A DNA stretch of 64,000 nt from Shewanella sp. KT0246 (lineage in GTDB: Bacteria; Pseudomonadota; Gammaproteobacteria; Enterobacterales; Shewanellaceae). The translations under genes were made by a program, and so were the position numbers. Shown here piece by piece: positions 25,327 to 34,674 of this stretch (positions within the stretch are counted from its first letter, which is position 1; each line of letters begins with the position of its first letter). The notes under the pieces were generated by a model. The model worked only from the letters and a program-made list of their open reading frames with translations. It was not told the DNA's origin and did not search any database. The stretch spans positions 1-64,000 of the forward strand of contig NZ_BPEV01000024.1 of the NCBI RefSeq assembly GCF_019654955.1, given 5' to 3'.

Positions 25327-26148
25327 TTAGTAACGCTTAATAGCTTTTAACTCACGAATATCTGCTTCAAAACTTTGAATTTCTTCCGCTGAAACATACT
25401 TTTTTAATTGTTTCATAGAGCCTTGATAAAACTTAGTCATTGCATCGGCATAAGCCTTTCCAACATTATCGACTAAAACATCTGGCTTGCTAGCATGCTT
25501 CATAGCCCCACCTATAGCCCCCGCGATAATACCATTACCACCAGCTTTCGTTTCCCATTGAGTTATGTATTCCTCAGAGATATTTAACTTTGTTAAGTCT
25601 ACTCTTTTTTGCGACATAACTTGACCAGTTAATGGTTCAATAAACTTTATGATAAATGATCCATCAATGCTTATCGTGCCAGTTTCTTGTGCATAAGAAG
25701 AAAAAGACTTGGTATTAACATTTGCTTTACCGACTTTTATATCGAACTGAGGGACAATAGCTAAATAACTATTCTTCTTGTCACCATAGGTTATCTCATC
25801 AAAAGTTTCATACGGACCAGAATAGGTGAAACCTTTACGTGTGATTAGAGTTTCAACACCATTTTGGAATGCACTTCTTACCTTTTCATTATATTGACCA
25901 CGAATATTCACAAAATCATTAGAACGAGGACTTGATTGTACTATTCCAAATGGACTTTGAGTTGTAGTACGCTGCTCATAGGCAGTAAATGCGCCCCCAG
26001 GCTTAACTATTGCAATTTTCTTATCGACAGATTCTTGTTGTGCACCAAAATCAAAATTTGTATCTACGACTCCAGATTCCTTTTTTACTGGAATTGCAGA
26101 GCAAGCAGTAAGTGATAATACCGCTAGAGTTAAAACTAATTTTTTCAT
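25327..26148 (-). CDS. Putative lipoprotein, HpaA-like
   Basis: A 273-residue lipoprotein: signal sequence MKKLVLTLAVLSLTAC with lipobox cysteine 16. The central segment ALQNGVETLI-like helix followed by RKGFTYSGPYETFDEITYGDKK and LAIVPQFDIKV resembles the neuraminyllactose-binding haemagglutinin (HpaA) family. I recall this only by pattern and hold it loosely. A Gly-rich stretch (GGNGIIAGAIGGAMKH) lies near residue 205. It is convergent with fadA and monocistronic. Function unknown. Confidence 0.75.
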   Translation of the reverse strand: MKKLVLTLAVLSLTACSAIPVKKESGVVDTNFDFGAQQESVDKKIAIVKPGGAFTAYEQRTTTQSPFGIVQSSPRSNDFVNIRGQYNEKVRSAFQNGVETLITRKGFTYSGPYETFDEITYGDKKNSYLAIVPQFDIKVGKANVNTKSFSSYAQETGTISIDGSFIIKFIEPLTGQVMSQKRVDLTKLNISEEYITQWETKAGGNGIIAGAIGGAMKHASKPDVLVDNVGKAYADAMTKFYQGSMKQLKKYVSAEEIQSFEADIRELKAIKRY

Positions 26149-26536
26149 GAAATATATTCCTTTATTTTAAAATAACAAGCAGATGACATATTACATCACA
26201 ACCATTAACACTTATAGGCGAGCATTATATTTAACACATAAAATTCATACACTTATGACACACCATAAAGTGTAAAACTCTATATATTTATCGAGTTTGA
26301 TTAATATATCCAAAAAATCACGAATGAATAAAATTAAATCCCGTATCACCCACCATTAAGTGATAGCAAACAAAAACGAAACAATTTGTATCAATAGCTA
26401 AAAAGCATGTTTCACGTGGAACATGCTGTCTTAGTTCACGAAATACTAATAAAGCCTAAGATAGCCACTTGCAACACTCATTAAGCAGAGTAAAATTAGC
26501 GCAATTAATGTCAGTCAGTCGTATATAAGAGTTGGT
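26149..26536. other. AT-rich intergenic region with a parS site
   Basis: This is 388 bases without a gene, lying between the divergent lipoprotein gene and tusA. It is very AT-rich, with many short A/T tracts, and contains the parS-like palindrome at 26408-26423. I see no small ORF with a ribosome site and no clear sigma-70 promoter that I can defend. Confidence 0.6.
26408..26423. promoter_or_regulatory. parS-like ParB-binding site 1
   Basis: TGTTTCACGTGGAACA matches the bacterial chromosomal parS consensus (TGTTTCACGTGAAACA) at 15 of 16 positions. The symmetry extends outward to AGCATG...CATGCT (26404-26427). ParB is encoded at 61941-62834 in this window. Confidence 0.85.
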
Positions 26537-26782
26537 ATGAGCGAAATTTTTTCTACAGCAGAGCATCACCTAGATGCACTTGGTTTGCGTTGTCCAGAAC
26601 CTGTAATGATGATCCGTAAAACAGTCCGGAAAATGGCTGAAGGTGAAACCTTGTTGATCACTGCTGACGACCCTGCAACTACCAGAGATATCCCAAGTTT
26701 TTGTGAATTTATGGATCACACACTGATTGCAAGTGACACTGAACAAACGCCATATAAATATATGATCAAAAAAGGACTTTAA
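26537..26782 (+). CDS. tusA: Sulfurtransferase TusA
   Basis: An 81-residue sulfur carrier that passes persulfide sulfur from IscS to the TusBCD relay for 2-thiouridine in tRNA. The signature [17 protein letters not shown] holds the reactive Cys19. The length equals E. coli TusA. The MOSC-domain gene follows 2 bp later on the same strand, so the two are likely co-transcribed. Confidence 0.95.
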   Translation: MSEIFSTAEHHLDALGLRCPEPVMMIRKTVRKMAEGETLLITADDPATTRDIPSFCEFMDHTLIASDTEQTPYKYMIKKGL

Positions 26783-26784
26783 TC

Positions 26785-27225
26785 ATGTCGACACTCAAAG
26801 CTATTGCTTACAAAACCGCAAAAAAAGGCCAAATGAATCCAGTATTTTGCGCCAACGTAAGCCTGCTCAAAGGTGTTGAAAATGATGTATTTGGTCGTCC
26901 AGGTAAGCGTCAAGTCACTGTGATGTCATTAGAACAATGGCAAACAGCTTGTCAGGAAATTAAAGCTGATTTAGATTGGCTAACTCGCCGCGCTAATATT
27001 TTAATAGATAACTATCAATTTAGCGTTGCAGATGTAGGTAAACACATTTCTATTGGTAATGATGTGACCTTACTTATCACTGGTGAAACAGATCCTTGCG
27101 CCAAGATGGAAATGGCTCATTCTGGATTAGAGAAAGCGCTACAACCATACTGGCGTGGTGGCGTAACCTGTAAAGTTGTCAGTGAAGGCTTAATTCAGGT
27201 TGATGATAAAGTAACGATTACCTAG
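26785..27225 (+). CDS. MOSC domain-containing protein
   Basis: A 146-residue protein consisting of a single small MOSC domain. Visible segments are GRPGKRQVTVMSLEQW, RRANILID, ISIGNDVTLLITGETDPCAKMEMA and WRGGVTCKVVSEG. MOSC domains bind molybdenum cofactor or carry sulfur, and a conserved cysteine (in DPCAKM) is retained. Linkage to tusA suggests a sulfur-handling role, though that is inference. A short hairpin (27231-27252) follows. Confidence 0.85.
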   Translation: MSTLKAIAYKTAKKGQMNPVFCANVSLLKGVENDVFGRPGKRQVTVMSLEQWQTACQEIKADLDWLTRRANILIDNYQFSVADVGKHISIGNDVTLLITGETDPCAKMEMAHSGLEKALQPYWRGGVTCKVVSEGLIQVDDKVTIT

Positions 27226-27230
27226 CCTAG

Positions 27231-27252
27231 GATGCCTCTTTGAAGAGGCATA
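27231..27252 (+). terminator. Hairpin after the tusA-MOSC operon
   Basis: ATGCCTCTT / AAGAGGCAT, a 9-bp stem with a TG loop, right after the MOSC stop codon. It is followed by an AT-rich but not T-only tail, so terminator strength is moderate. Confidence 0.5.
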
Positions 27253-27612
27253 TAAATCTACCCCATTTTTATGCTGCAACTTATTACAAAATATAGATCG
27301 TAAGTACTCCATTCTAGAGCAATAATATTTCTTATAAATTACACTTCAGAAGTAACATAGACACATCGCCTAAAAAGGCTGCTTATCTTGGCAGTACTTA
27401 ACAAGTTTTTTTGTTACTTGCCAAATATAAAACTTTGCCCAAACGAAACCAAGTAACTGAATCTTCTAAAGTCGGCTTTTTGATTTACCCCACCTATGAC
27501 TGTCATCATTTGAAACAGAATAAATGTTTAGTTATTGCCAAATATGTGCGATAAATATCATCAGTTTTTTAACTATCAAACAACACTCAATTGATAAAAG
27601 TGTAACTCTACC

Positions 27613-27631
27613 TATAACGATAATCATAATA
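27613..27631 (+). promoter_or_regulatory. Fur-box-like sequence
   Basis: TATAACGATAATCATAATA matches the 19-bp Fur consensus (GATAATGATAATCATTATC) at 15 positions. It lies 12 bp upstream of the start codon of the large amidohydrolase gene. AT-rich DNA makes chance matches common, so support is modest. Confidence 0.4.
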
Positions 27632-27642
27632 ACGGACTGTGC

Positions 27643-30600
27643 ATGTTTACCTCAAAAATAAAACCACTCTATACCGCGATGGCGCTGAGTTTAGCCAGTG
27701 CTTCGCTTGCTGTTAACGCCACAGAAGAAACTGAAAAATGGCAAGTTAACGCTCCTGCAAACGCACCTTTAGAAAAACTACAGATTGATGTTACCGAAGG
27801 CACGTGGATGAATATCAGTGTTTCTCCTGACGGGAAAACCATTGTGTTTGATTTACTAGGTGACATATACCAAATGCCAATCAGTGGCGGGGAAGCAAAA
27901 AAGCTAGCTTCTGGAATTGCTTGGCAAATGCAACCTGTCTACAGCCCAGATGGAAAGCAAATAGCGTTCACATCTGATGAAGACGGCGGCGATAATATTT
28001 GGGTAATGAATGCTGATGGTAGCAATCAACGTGCAGTAACCTCTGAAACATTCCGTTTATTAAACAGCCCCGCATGGAGCCCTGACTCACAATACTTGGT
28101 TGCACGTAAACACTTTACTGCAAGCCGAAGCTTAGGTGCTGGTGAAGTTTGGATGTATCACGTAGCTGGTGGTGAAGGTGTTAAATTAACTGAACGCCCT
28201 AATGATCAAAAAGATTTAGGTGAGCCAGCTTATTCGCCTGATGGCCGATATATCTACTTCAGCCAAGATGCTACACCGGGTAAAACATTCCACTACTCAA
28301 AAGATTCGGTTAAAGGCATTTATAAAATTAAGCGCTACGATACTCAAACCGGTGATATTGAAGTATTAATTGAAGGCACTGGTGGTGCAATTCGCCCAAC
28401 GCCAAGTCCAGATGGAACTAAACTCGCTTACATCAAGCGCGATGGTTTCCAATCAACACTGTATTTACTGGACTTAAAGTCAGGTAAACATACTAAACTT
28501 TACGGTGACCTTGACCGCGACATGCAAGAAACATGGGCTATTCACGGCGTTTACCCAACCATGTCATGGACACAAGACAATGAAGAGATTGTTTTCTGGG
28601 CCAAAGGTAAAATAAACAAACTAAACGTTGAGGACCAAGAAGTTGAGAATATTCCTTTCTCCGTCAAAACAGAACTGGATGTCCAACCTTCTGTACGCTT
28701 TACTCAAAACCTTGACCAAGACGAGTTTGATGTAAAAATGCTGCGTATGGCGCAAGTATCACCTAATGGCGAAAAGGTAGTATTTGAAGCATTAGGTAAA
28801 CTTTGGATCCGTGACATTGAAGATGGTAAACAAAAACGTTTAACTCGTTTAGATGACGATATTAATGAGCTTTTCCCACAATGGTCTCGCGATGGGAAAA
28901 ATATTGTATTTACAACTTGGAATGATCAAGACCAAGGAACTGTCAGCATTGTTAGTGCTAAAGGCGGACGCAGTAAAGAATTGACCAGCGAGCCGGGTAA
29001 ATATGTAGAGCCAACCTTTTCTCCTGATGGCAAAGTTGTTGTATACCGTAAAGCTAAAGGCGGATACGTGACACCTCGAACTTGGTCGCAAGAGCCTGGT
29101 TTGTATAAAGTTGATATAAAGAAAAAGAAAAACATCAAAATTACAGCTAGTGGCTACCAACCTCAGTTCGGTGCAGATTCAAAACGTGTTTTCTTTATGG
29201 ATTATGGTGAGACACCTGAACTATCGTCAATTAGCTTAGACGGCTTCGAAAAACGCACCCATTACACCAGTGAACATGCAACAGAGTTTCGTGTATCGCC
29301 TAACGGTGAACATTTAGCTTTCTCTGAACGTTTCCGTGTTTACGTTACTCCATTTGCTAAGCACGGTGAAACGGTTCGTATAAGCCCTAAAGCAACCAAC
29401 CTTCCTGTAACTCAATTAAGTGTCCGTGCTGGCGAGAGCATAAGTTGGAATAATAAGAGCAATGAACTTTATTGGACTCTTGGGCCTGACTTATATCAAG
29501 CCGCTGTTGATACTCAATATGCTAAGACTGAAGATGAAATAAAACCAACAGTCACTGCTATTGGTTTTAAAGAAAAGGCAGATGTTCCACGTGGAACAAT
29601 CGCCTTTGTTGGCGGTAAAGTTATTACCATGGAAAATGATCAAGTCATTGAAAATGGTGTAGTCATCGTTACTGACAATAAGATTGTTAGTGTTGGTGAT
29701 GCTAGCGTAACCATACCGAAAGGTGCACAGGTTATCGATATTAAAGGTAAAACTTTGATGCCTGGTTTATTCGATGCTCACGCTCATGGTGGTCAAGCTG
29801 ACGATGAAATCATACCTCAACAAAACTGGCAGTTATACTCTGGTCTATCGTTAGGCGTTACAGCAATTCATGATCCATCAAATGATACGACTGAAATCTT
29901 TGCAGCATCTGAGCAGCAAAAGGCAGGCAATATTGTCGGCCCACGTATATTCTCAACGGGTACCATTCTATATGGTGCAAATGCTCCAGGATATACGTCT
30001 CATGTCGACTCGTTAGATGATGCTAAATTTCACTTAGAGCGATTAAAGAAAGTCGGTGCTTTTAGTGTGAAGAGTTATAACCAACCACGTCGTAACCAAC
30101 GTCAACAAGTCATTCAAGCTGCACGTGAATTAGAAATGATGGTTGTGCCTGAAGGCGGAAGCTTACTACAACATAACTTATCAATGATTGCTGATGGTCA
30201 TACAACTATCGAGCATTCACTTCCTGCTGGTTCAATCTACAGTGATATTAAGCAGTTTTGGAGTCAAACAGAAGTTGCCTATACACCTACTCTAGTTGTT
30301 GCCTACGGTGGTATTTCAGGTGAACACTATTGGTATGATAAGACCGATGTTTGGGCTCACCCTCGCCTAAGCATGTATGTACCAAGTGATATATTGAATG
30401 CTCGTTCGATGCGCAGAACTAAAGCACCAGATGCGCATTACAATCATTTCAATGTTGCTCGTGTAGCCAATGAACTTAATGACATTGGAATCCATCCAAA
30501 TATCGGTGCTCATGGTCAACGTGAAGGCTTAGCCGCACATTGGGAAATGTGGATGTTTGCCCAAGGTGGTATGAGCAATATGGACGTACTTAAAACAGCT

Positions 30601-30831
30601 ACGATTAATCCAGCTAAAACCTTTGGTATGGACCATCAAATAGGTTCAATTAAAGCAGGTAAATTGGCTGACTTAATTGTCATTGATGGCAATCCATTAG
30701 AAGATATTCGCACTACGGATAAAGTCACTTACACTATGGCTAACGGTAAATTATATAACGCTGAAACCATGGATCAGTTAAATGGTGAAGAGATAAAACG
30801 TAAGCCATTTTTCTTTGAAACTGTTAAATAG
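27643..30831 (+). CDS. Exported TolB-like beta-propeller / amidohydrolase fusion protein
   Basis: A 1062-residue exported protein (signal peptide ending near residue 26). Residues about 45-620 are PD40/TolB-type beta-propeller repeats, with many copies of SPDGK-like motifs (VSPDGKTIVFD, YSPDGKQIAFTS, FSPDGKVVVY). Residues about 640-1062 are an amidohydrolase domain with metal motif DAHAHGG (His713, His715). It ends KAGKLADLIVIDGNPLEDI. Relatives act on peptides or cyclic amides, but the substrate is unknown. A parS-like site lies inside the gene at 29583-29598, and a Fur-box-like site precedes it. Confidence 0.9.
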   Translation: MFTSKIKPLYTAMALSLASASLAVNATEETEKWQVNAPANAPLEKLQIDVTEGTWMNISVSPDGKTIVFDLLGDIYQMPISGGEAKKLASGIAWQMQPVYSPDGKQIAFTSDEDGGDNIWVMNADGSNQRAVTSETFRLLNSPAWSPDSQYLVARKHFTASRSLGAGEVWMYHVAGGEGVKLTERPNDQKDLGEPAYSPDGRYIYFSQDATPGKTFHYSKDSVKGIYKIKRYDTQTGDIEVLIEGTGGAIRPTPSPDGTKLAYIKRDGFQSTLYLLDLKSGKHTKLYGDLDRDMQETWAIHGVYPTMSWTQDNEEIVFWAKGKINKLNVEDQEVENIPFSVKTELDVQPSVRFTQNLDQDEFDVKMLRMAQVSPNGEKVVFEALGKLWIRDIEDGKQKRLTRLDDDINELFPQWSRDGKNIVFTTWNDQDQGTVSIVSAKGGRSKELTSEPGKYVEPTFSPDGKVVVYRKAKGGYVTPRTWSQEPGLYKVDIKKKKNIKITASGYQPQFGADSKRVFFMDYGETPELSSISLDGFEKRTHYTSEHATEFRVSPNGEHLAFSERFRVYVTPFAKHGETVRISPKATNLPVTQLSVRAGESISWNNKSNELYWTLGPDLYQAAVDTQYAKTEDEIKPTVTAIGFKEKADVPRGTIAFVGGKVITMENDQVIENGVVIVTDNKIVSVGDASVTIPKGAQVIDIKGKTLMPGLFDAHAHGGQADDEIIPQQNWQLYSGLSLGVTAIHDPSNDTTEIFAASEQQKAGNIVGPRIFSTGTILYGANAPGYTSHVDSLDDAKFHLERLKKVGAFSVKSYNQPRRNQRQQVIQAARELEMMVVPEGGSLLQHNLSMIADGHTTIEHSLPAGSIYSDIKQFWSQTEVAYTPTLVVAYGGISGEHYWYDKTDVWAHPRLSMYVPSDILNARSMRRTKAPDAHYNHFNVARVANELNDIGIHPNIGAHGQREGLAAHWEMWMFAQGGMSNMDVLKTATINPAKTFGMDHQIGSIKAGKLADLIVIDGNPLEDIRTTDKVTYTMANGKLYNAETMDQLNGEEIKRKPFFFETVK
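29583..29598. promoter_or_regulatory. parS-like ParB-binding site 2 (inside a gene)
   Basis: TGTTCCACGTGGAACA is a perfect 16-bp palindrome matching the Pseudomonas-type parS core GTTCCACGTGGAAC. It lies within the coding sequence of the TolB-like/amidohydrolase fusion, at the linker between its two domains (codons for V-P-R-G-T). Confidence 0.85.
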
Positions 30832-30853
30832 CTTAACCTGTAGCTATTAATTT

Positions 30854-30888
30854 AAAAGGGATGTTCCACGTGGAACATCCCTTTTTTT
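30854..30888. terminator. Palindromic bidirectional terminator containing parS
   Basis: A perfect 32-bp palindrome (AAAAGGGATGTTCCAC and its complement, 30854-30885) followed by further T residues. It sits between two convergent genes (the large amidohydrolase and tag), where it should work as a terminator for both. Its centre is the parS-like sequence at 30862-30877. Confidence 0.75.
30862..30877. promoter_or_regulatory. parS-like ParB-binding site 3 (inside the terminator)
   Basis: TGTTCCACGTGGAACA is identical to site 2 and lies only 1.28 kb from it. It is the core of a perfect palindromic terminator between convergent genes. Confidence 0.88.
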
Positions 30889-30912
30889 ATTACTAGTGAC
30901 ATATTTTAAATA

Positions 30913-31473
30913 TCACTTTCCATAGCGAAAACAATCTGTTGTATGATCGTTAACCATACCTACCGCTTGCATAAATGCATAACAAATCGTTGGTCCAACA
31001 AAGTTAAAGCCGAGCTTTTTAAGTGCTTTTGACATCGCTTCTGATTCAACAGTTTGTGCTGGAACTTCTGACATTGAACTGAAATGATTAACCTTAGGCT
31101 TACCACCAACGAAATCCCATAAGAAAGTAGAGAAGTCATTGCCTGCATCTACAAAGGCCAAATATGCTTTAGCATTTATAATTATAGAATTGACCTTCAA
31201 ACGATTTCTAACAATCCCTGGATTTAACAGCAGTTGTTCTACTTTCTCATCGTCAAAAGTAGCAATAATCTTAGGGTCAAAATTGGCGAACAAAGCTTGG
31301 TAATTATGCTGCTTTTTTAAAATGGTAATCCATGACAGTCCCGCTTGCTGTCCATCAAGGCATAACTTCTCAAATAGCTCGATAGAATCATAAACTGGCC
31401 TTCCCCAAACATTATCGTGATAATCGATATAAAGAGAGTCATTACTTAACCAAGCACAACGTTTCTGATCCAT
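30913..31473 (-). CDS. tag: DNA-3-methyladenine glycosylase I
   Basis: Tag excises 3-methyladenine from alkylated DNA. It is a 186-residue helix-hairpin-helix-fold protein with the Zn ligands Cys6, His19 and the C-terminal NDHTTDC pair. The sequence LCLDGQQAGLSWITILKK contains the base-recognition position; E. coli has Glu38 there and this protein has Asp40, a conservative change. I placed the start at the ATG at 31473; the reading frame also has a TTG six codons earlier. It is convergent with the large amidohydrolase gene and has no operon partner. Confidence 0.93.
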   Translation of the reverse strand: MDQKRCAWLSNDSLYIDYHDNVWGRPVYDSIELFEKLCLDGQQAGLSWITILKKQHNYQALFANFDPKIIATFDDEKVEQLLLNPGIVRNRLKVNSIIINAKAYLAFVDAGNDFSTFLWDFVGGKPKVNHFSSMSEVPAQTVESEAMSKALKKLGFNFVGPTICYAFMQAVGMVNDHTTDCFRYGK

Positions 31474-31593
31474 TTGTATTGCCCATTTCAATTTTTAGTC
31501 TCTACGTTAAAAAATAACCTACATCTGTATTAATCTACAAGGTATAATCAAAACCATTTTCTATTTTTAGCCTCAACCAGTAGATAAGCGGAC

Positions 31594-32499
31594 ATGACGA
31601 CGAAACACGACGTAAAGACATTCCAGGGCTTCATTATGACCCTGCAGGAATACTGGGCGCAGCAAGGTTGCGCAATCGTTCAACCATTAGACATGGAAGT
31701 GGGTGCAGGCACTTTCCACCCGATGACATTTTTACGTTCATTAGGCCCAGAGCCAATGAGCAGTGCTTACGTGCAACCATGTCGTCGACCTACAGATGGT
31801 CGCTATGGTGAAAACCCTAACCGACTTCAACATTACTACCAATTCCAAGTAGTGCTTAAGCCTTCTCCAAGTAACATCCAAGAGCTATATCTTGGCTCAT
31901 TAGAAGCGCTTGGTGTTGATATGGGCGTTCATGACGTTCGTTTTGTTGAAGACAACTGGGAATCGCCAACACTTGGTGCTTGGGGTTTAGGTTGGGAAGT
32001 CTGGTTAAATGGCATGGAAGTGTCGCAATTTACCTACTTCCAACAAGTTGGTGGCTTAGAATGTAAGCCAGTAACTGGTGAAATCACTTACGGTTTAGAG
32101 CGTCTTGCGATGTATATCCAAGAAGTCGACAGCGTATACGACCTTGTCTGGACTGACGGCCCTATGGGTAAAGTCATGTACGGTGACATTTTCCATCAAA
32201 ATGAAGTTGAGCAATCAACGTATAACTTCGAACATGCTGATGTTGAAGTGCTATTTAAGCAATTTGATGACTGTGAAAAAGCCTGTCAAAAACTGTTAGC
32301 GCTTGAAAAACCGCTACCATTACCAGCTTATGAGCAAGTAATGAAAGCCTCGCACGCATTTAACTTACTCGATGCCCGCCATGCTATTTCAGTTACTGAA
32401 CGCCAACGTTATATCTTACGTGTTCGTACTATGGCAAAAGGTGTTGCAGAATCTTATTACCAAGCACGTGAAGCGCTTGGTTTCCCAATGTGTAAGTAG
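31594..32499 (+). CDS. glyQ: Glycyl-tRNA synthetase alpha subunit
   Basis: The 301-residue catalytic class II core of the tetrameric bacterial glycyl-tRNA synthetase. It begins with the typical [18 protein letters not shown] and contains [20 protein letters not shown] and [23 protein letters not shown] at 31543-31548 may be its -10. It is followed 9 bp later by glyS. Confidence 0.98.
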   Translation: MTTKHDVKTFQGFIMTLQEYWAQQGCAIVQPLDMEVGAGTFHPMTFLRSLGPEPMSSAYVQPCRRPTDGRYGENPNRLQHYYQFQVVLKPSPSNIQELYLGSLEALGVDMGVHDVRFVEDNWESPTLGAWGLGWEVWLNGMEVSQFTYFQQVGGLECKPVTGEITYGLERLAMYIQEVDSVYDLVWTDGPMGKVMYGDIFHQNEVEQSTYNFEHADVEVLFKQFDDCEKACQKLLALEKPLPLPAYEQVMKASHAFNLLDARHAISVTERQRYILRVRTMAKGVAESYYQAREALGFPMCK

Positions 32500-32508
32500 A
32501 GGTAGAAT

Positions 32509-34578
32509 ATGAACGTTGAAAACTTACTCATTGAAGTGGGTACTGAAGAATTACCGCCAAAAGCATTACGTAAACTGGCAGAATCATTTCTTGCTAACTT
32601 TACTGAAGAGCTAACTAAAGCTGAGTTAGCTTATGAAAATGCAACTTGGTATGCGGCGCCTCGCCGTTTAGCAATTAGTGTTGAACAACTTGCTGTTGCG
32701 CAAGCTGACAAAGTGGTTGAGAAACGCGGACCTGCAGTTGCTCAAGCATTTGACGCTGAAGGAAACCCAACTAAAGCCGCTATGGGCTGGGCTCGTGGTA
32801 ACGGAATCACTGTTGAACAAGCTGACCGTCTAAAAACAGACAAGGGCGAATGGTTATTACACCAAGCTAAAGTGGTTGGTGTTGAAACCAAGTCTTTAAT
32901 TGCTGCAATGGCACAAAAGTCTTTAGATAAATTACCTATCCCTAAACCAATGCGTTGGGGTAGTAATACAACACAATTTATCCGCCCAGTTCATACTGTC
33001 ACTATGCTTTTAGGTGATGAACTCGTTGCTGGTGAATTGTTAGGTATCGAATCAGCTCGCACTATTCGTGGTCATCGTTTCATGGGTGTTGATACCTTTG
33101 AATTAGATCATGCAGACAACTACTTAACTGAACTTGAAACGCAGGGTAAAGTATTAGCTGATTACCAACGTCGTAAAGACATCATTAAAGAAAATGCAGA
33201 AATAGCTGCCAAAGAAATTGGCGGCGTTGCAGAGCTTGAAGATGACTTACTTGAAGAAGTAACCGCATTAGTTGAATGGCCTGTTGTGTTAACAGCAAGC
33301 TTTGAAGAAAAGTTCTTAGATGTTCCTGCTGAAGCTTTGGTTTACACCATGAAAGGCGATCAAAAATACTTCCCAGTATTTGATAAAGCAGGCCAACTAT
33401 TACCAAATTTTATCTTTGTGACTAACATTGAGTCTAAAGATCCTCAGCAGATTATTTCAGGTAACGAAAAAGTGGTTCGCCCTCGTCTTGCCGATGCTGA
33501 ATTCTTCTTTGAAACTGATAAAAAACAGTCATTAGAAACTCGTCTAGCCAGCTTAGAGTCTGTTGTTTTCCAAAAACAATTAGGCACGATTAAAGCTCGC
33601 GTTGAGCGTATCTCTGCAATGGCTGGTTTCATTGCCACCAGCATTAACGCTAATAGCGAAGAAGCCGCTCGTGCAGGCTTACTGTCTAAATCTGACCTAA
33701 TGACCAACATGGTGATGGAGTTTACTGATCTTCAAGGCACTATGGGCATGCATTACGCACGCTTAGATGGTGAAACTGAAGCTGTTGCAGTTGCCTTAGC
33801 TGAACAATACAAGCCTAAGTTCTCTGGCGATACTGTGCCAACAGCACCGATTTCTATCTGTGTCGCGTTAGCTGAAAAACTCGATACTTTAGTGGGTATT
33901 TTTGGTATTGGGCAAGCACCTAAGGGCGCAGCAGATCCATTCGCACTTCGTCGTGCAGCTATCGGTATTTTACGTCTTTGTTTAGAAAACAACTTACCGC
34001 TAGATTTAGTTGATTTAATTGCTAAAGCAAAAGAATTACACGGTGAAAACCTAACTAACGAAAACGTATCTGAACAGGTTCTTGAGTTCTTTATGGGCCG
34101 TTTCCGTTCTTGGTATCAAGATCAAGGTGTAGGCGTTGACGTTATTCTCGCTGTACTAGCACGTAAACCAACTGCACCTGCTGATTTTGAAAGCCGCATT
34201 AAAGCTGTGGCTCACTTTAGAACGTTAGAGCAAGCATCAGCTCTTGCTGCTGCTAATAAGCGTGTATCTAACATCTTGGCTAAAGTTGAAGGCGAAATCC
34301 CATCTACTATTGATTCTGGGCTTCTCGTTGAAAGTGCTGAGAAAGCATTAGCTGAAAAGTTAGCTGAACTGCAACCACAACTTGCACCATTATTTGCTGC
34401 AGCAAACTATCAACAAGCATTAGATCTTCTTGCTGGTTTACGTGAAAGCGTTGATACCTTCTTCGAAGATGTAATGGTTATGGCAGATGATGCAGCACTT
34501 AAGAATAACCGTTTAGCACTTCTTAATAGTCTACGTGAGCAATTCTTACATGCCGCTGATATTTCATTATTACAATAA
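32509..34578 (+). CDS. glyS: Glycyl-tRNA synthetase beta subunit
   Basis: The 689-residue beta subunit, which binds tRNA-Gly and is required for aminoacylation. It starts [16 protein letters not shown] and contains [26 protein letters not shown] and [20 protein letters not shown]. Its C-terminal part is the anticodon-binding, DALR-like region. Length equals E. coli GlyS (689). It forms an operon with glyQ and ends at a clear terminator. Confidence 0.98.
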   Translation: MNVENLLIEVGTEELPPKALRKLAESFLANFTEELTKAELAYENATWYAAPRRLAISVEQLAVAQADKVVEKRGPAVAQAFDAEGNPTKAAMGWARGNGITVEQADRLKTDKGEWLLHQAKVVGVETKSLIAAMAQKSLDKLPIPKPMRWGSNTTQFIRPVHTVTMLLGDELVAGELLGIESARTIRGHRFMGVDTFELDHADNYLTELETQGKVLADYQRRKDIIKENAEIAAKEIGGVAELEDDLLEEVTALVEWPVVLTASFEEKFLDVPAEALVYTMKGDQKYFPVFDKAGQLLPNFIFVTNIESKDPQQIISGNEKVVRPRLADAEFFFETDKKQSLETRLASLESVVFQKQLGTIKARVERISAMAGFIATSINANSEEAARAGLLSKSDLMTNMVMEFTDLQGTMGMHYARLDGETEAVAVALAEQYKPKFSGDTVPTAPISICVALAEKLDTLVGIFGIGQAPKGAADPFALRRAAIGILRLCLENNLPLDLVDLIAKAKELHGENLTNENVSEQVLEFFMGRFRSWYQDQGVGVDVILAVLARKPTAPADFESRIKAVAHFRTLEQASALAAANKRVSNILAKVEGEIPSTIDSGLLVESAEKALAEKLAELQPQLAPLFAAANYQQALDLLAGLRESVDTFFEDVMVMADDAALKNNRLALLNSLREQFLHAADISLLQ

Positions 34579-34600
34579 TGATATCTGAGTCATCACAACA

Positions 34601-34627
34601 AAAGCGCGCCTTATGGCGCGTTTTTTT
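34601..34627 (+). terminator. Rho-independent terminator after glyS
   Basis: CGCGCC / GGCGCG stem with a 4-base loop, followed by seven T residues. The A residues on the other side also suit the convergent HDOD gene. Confidence 0.85.
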
Positions 34628-34674
34628 ATGGCTAACATCAGTGTAGATTAAATGAACATCCAACTAAAGTTACA

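Larger units (their letters stand above)
27226..27642. other. 417-base intergenic region before the TolB-like/amidohydrolase gene
   Basis: This region contains the operon-end hairpin at its left edge and a Fur-box-like sequence at its right edge (27613-27631). The middle is AT-rich with no ORF, repeat or RNA gene that I can identify. Confidence 0.5.
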
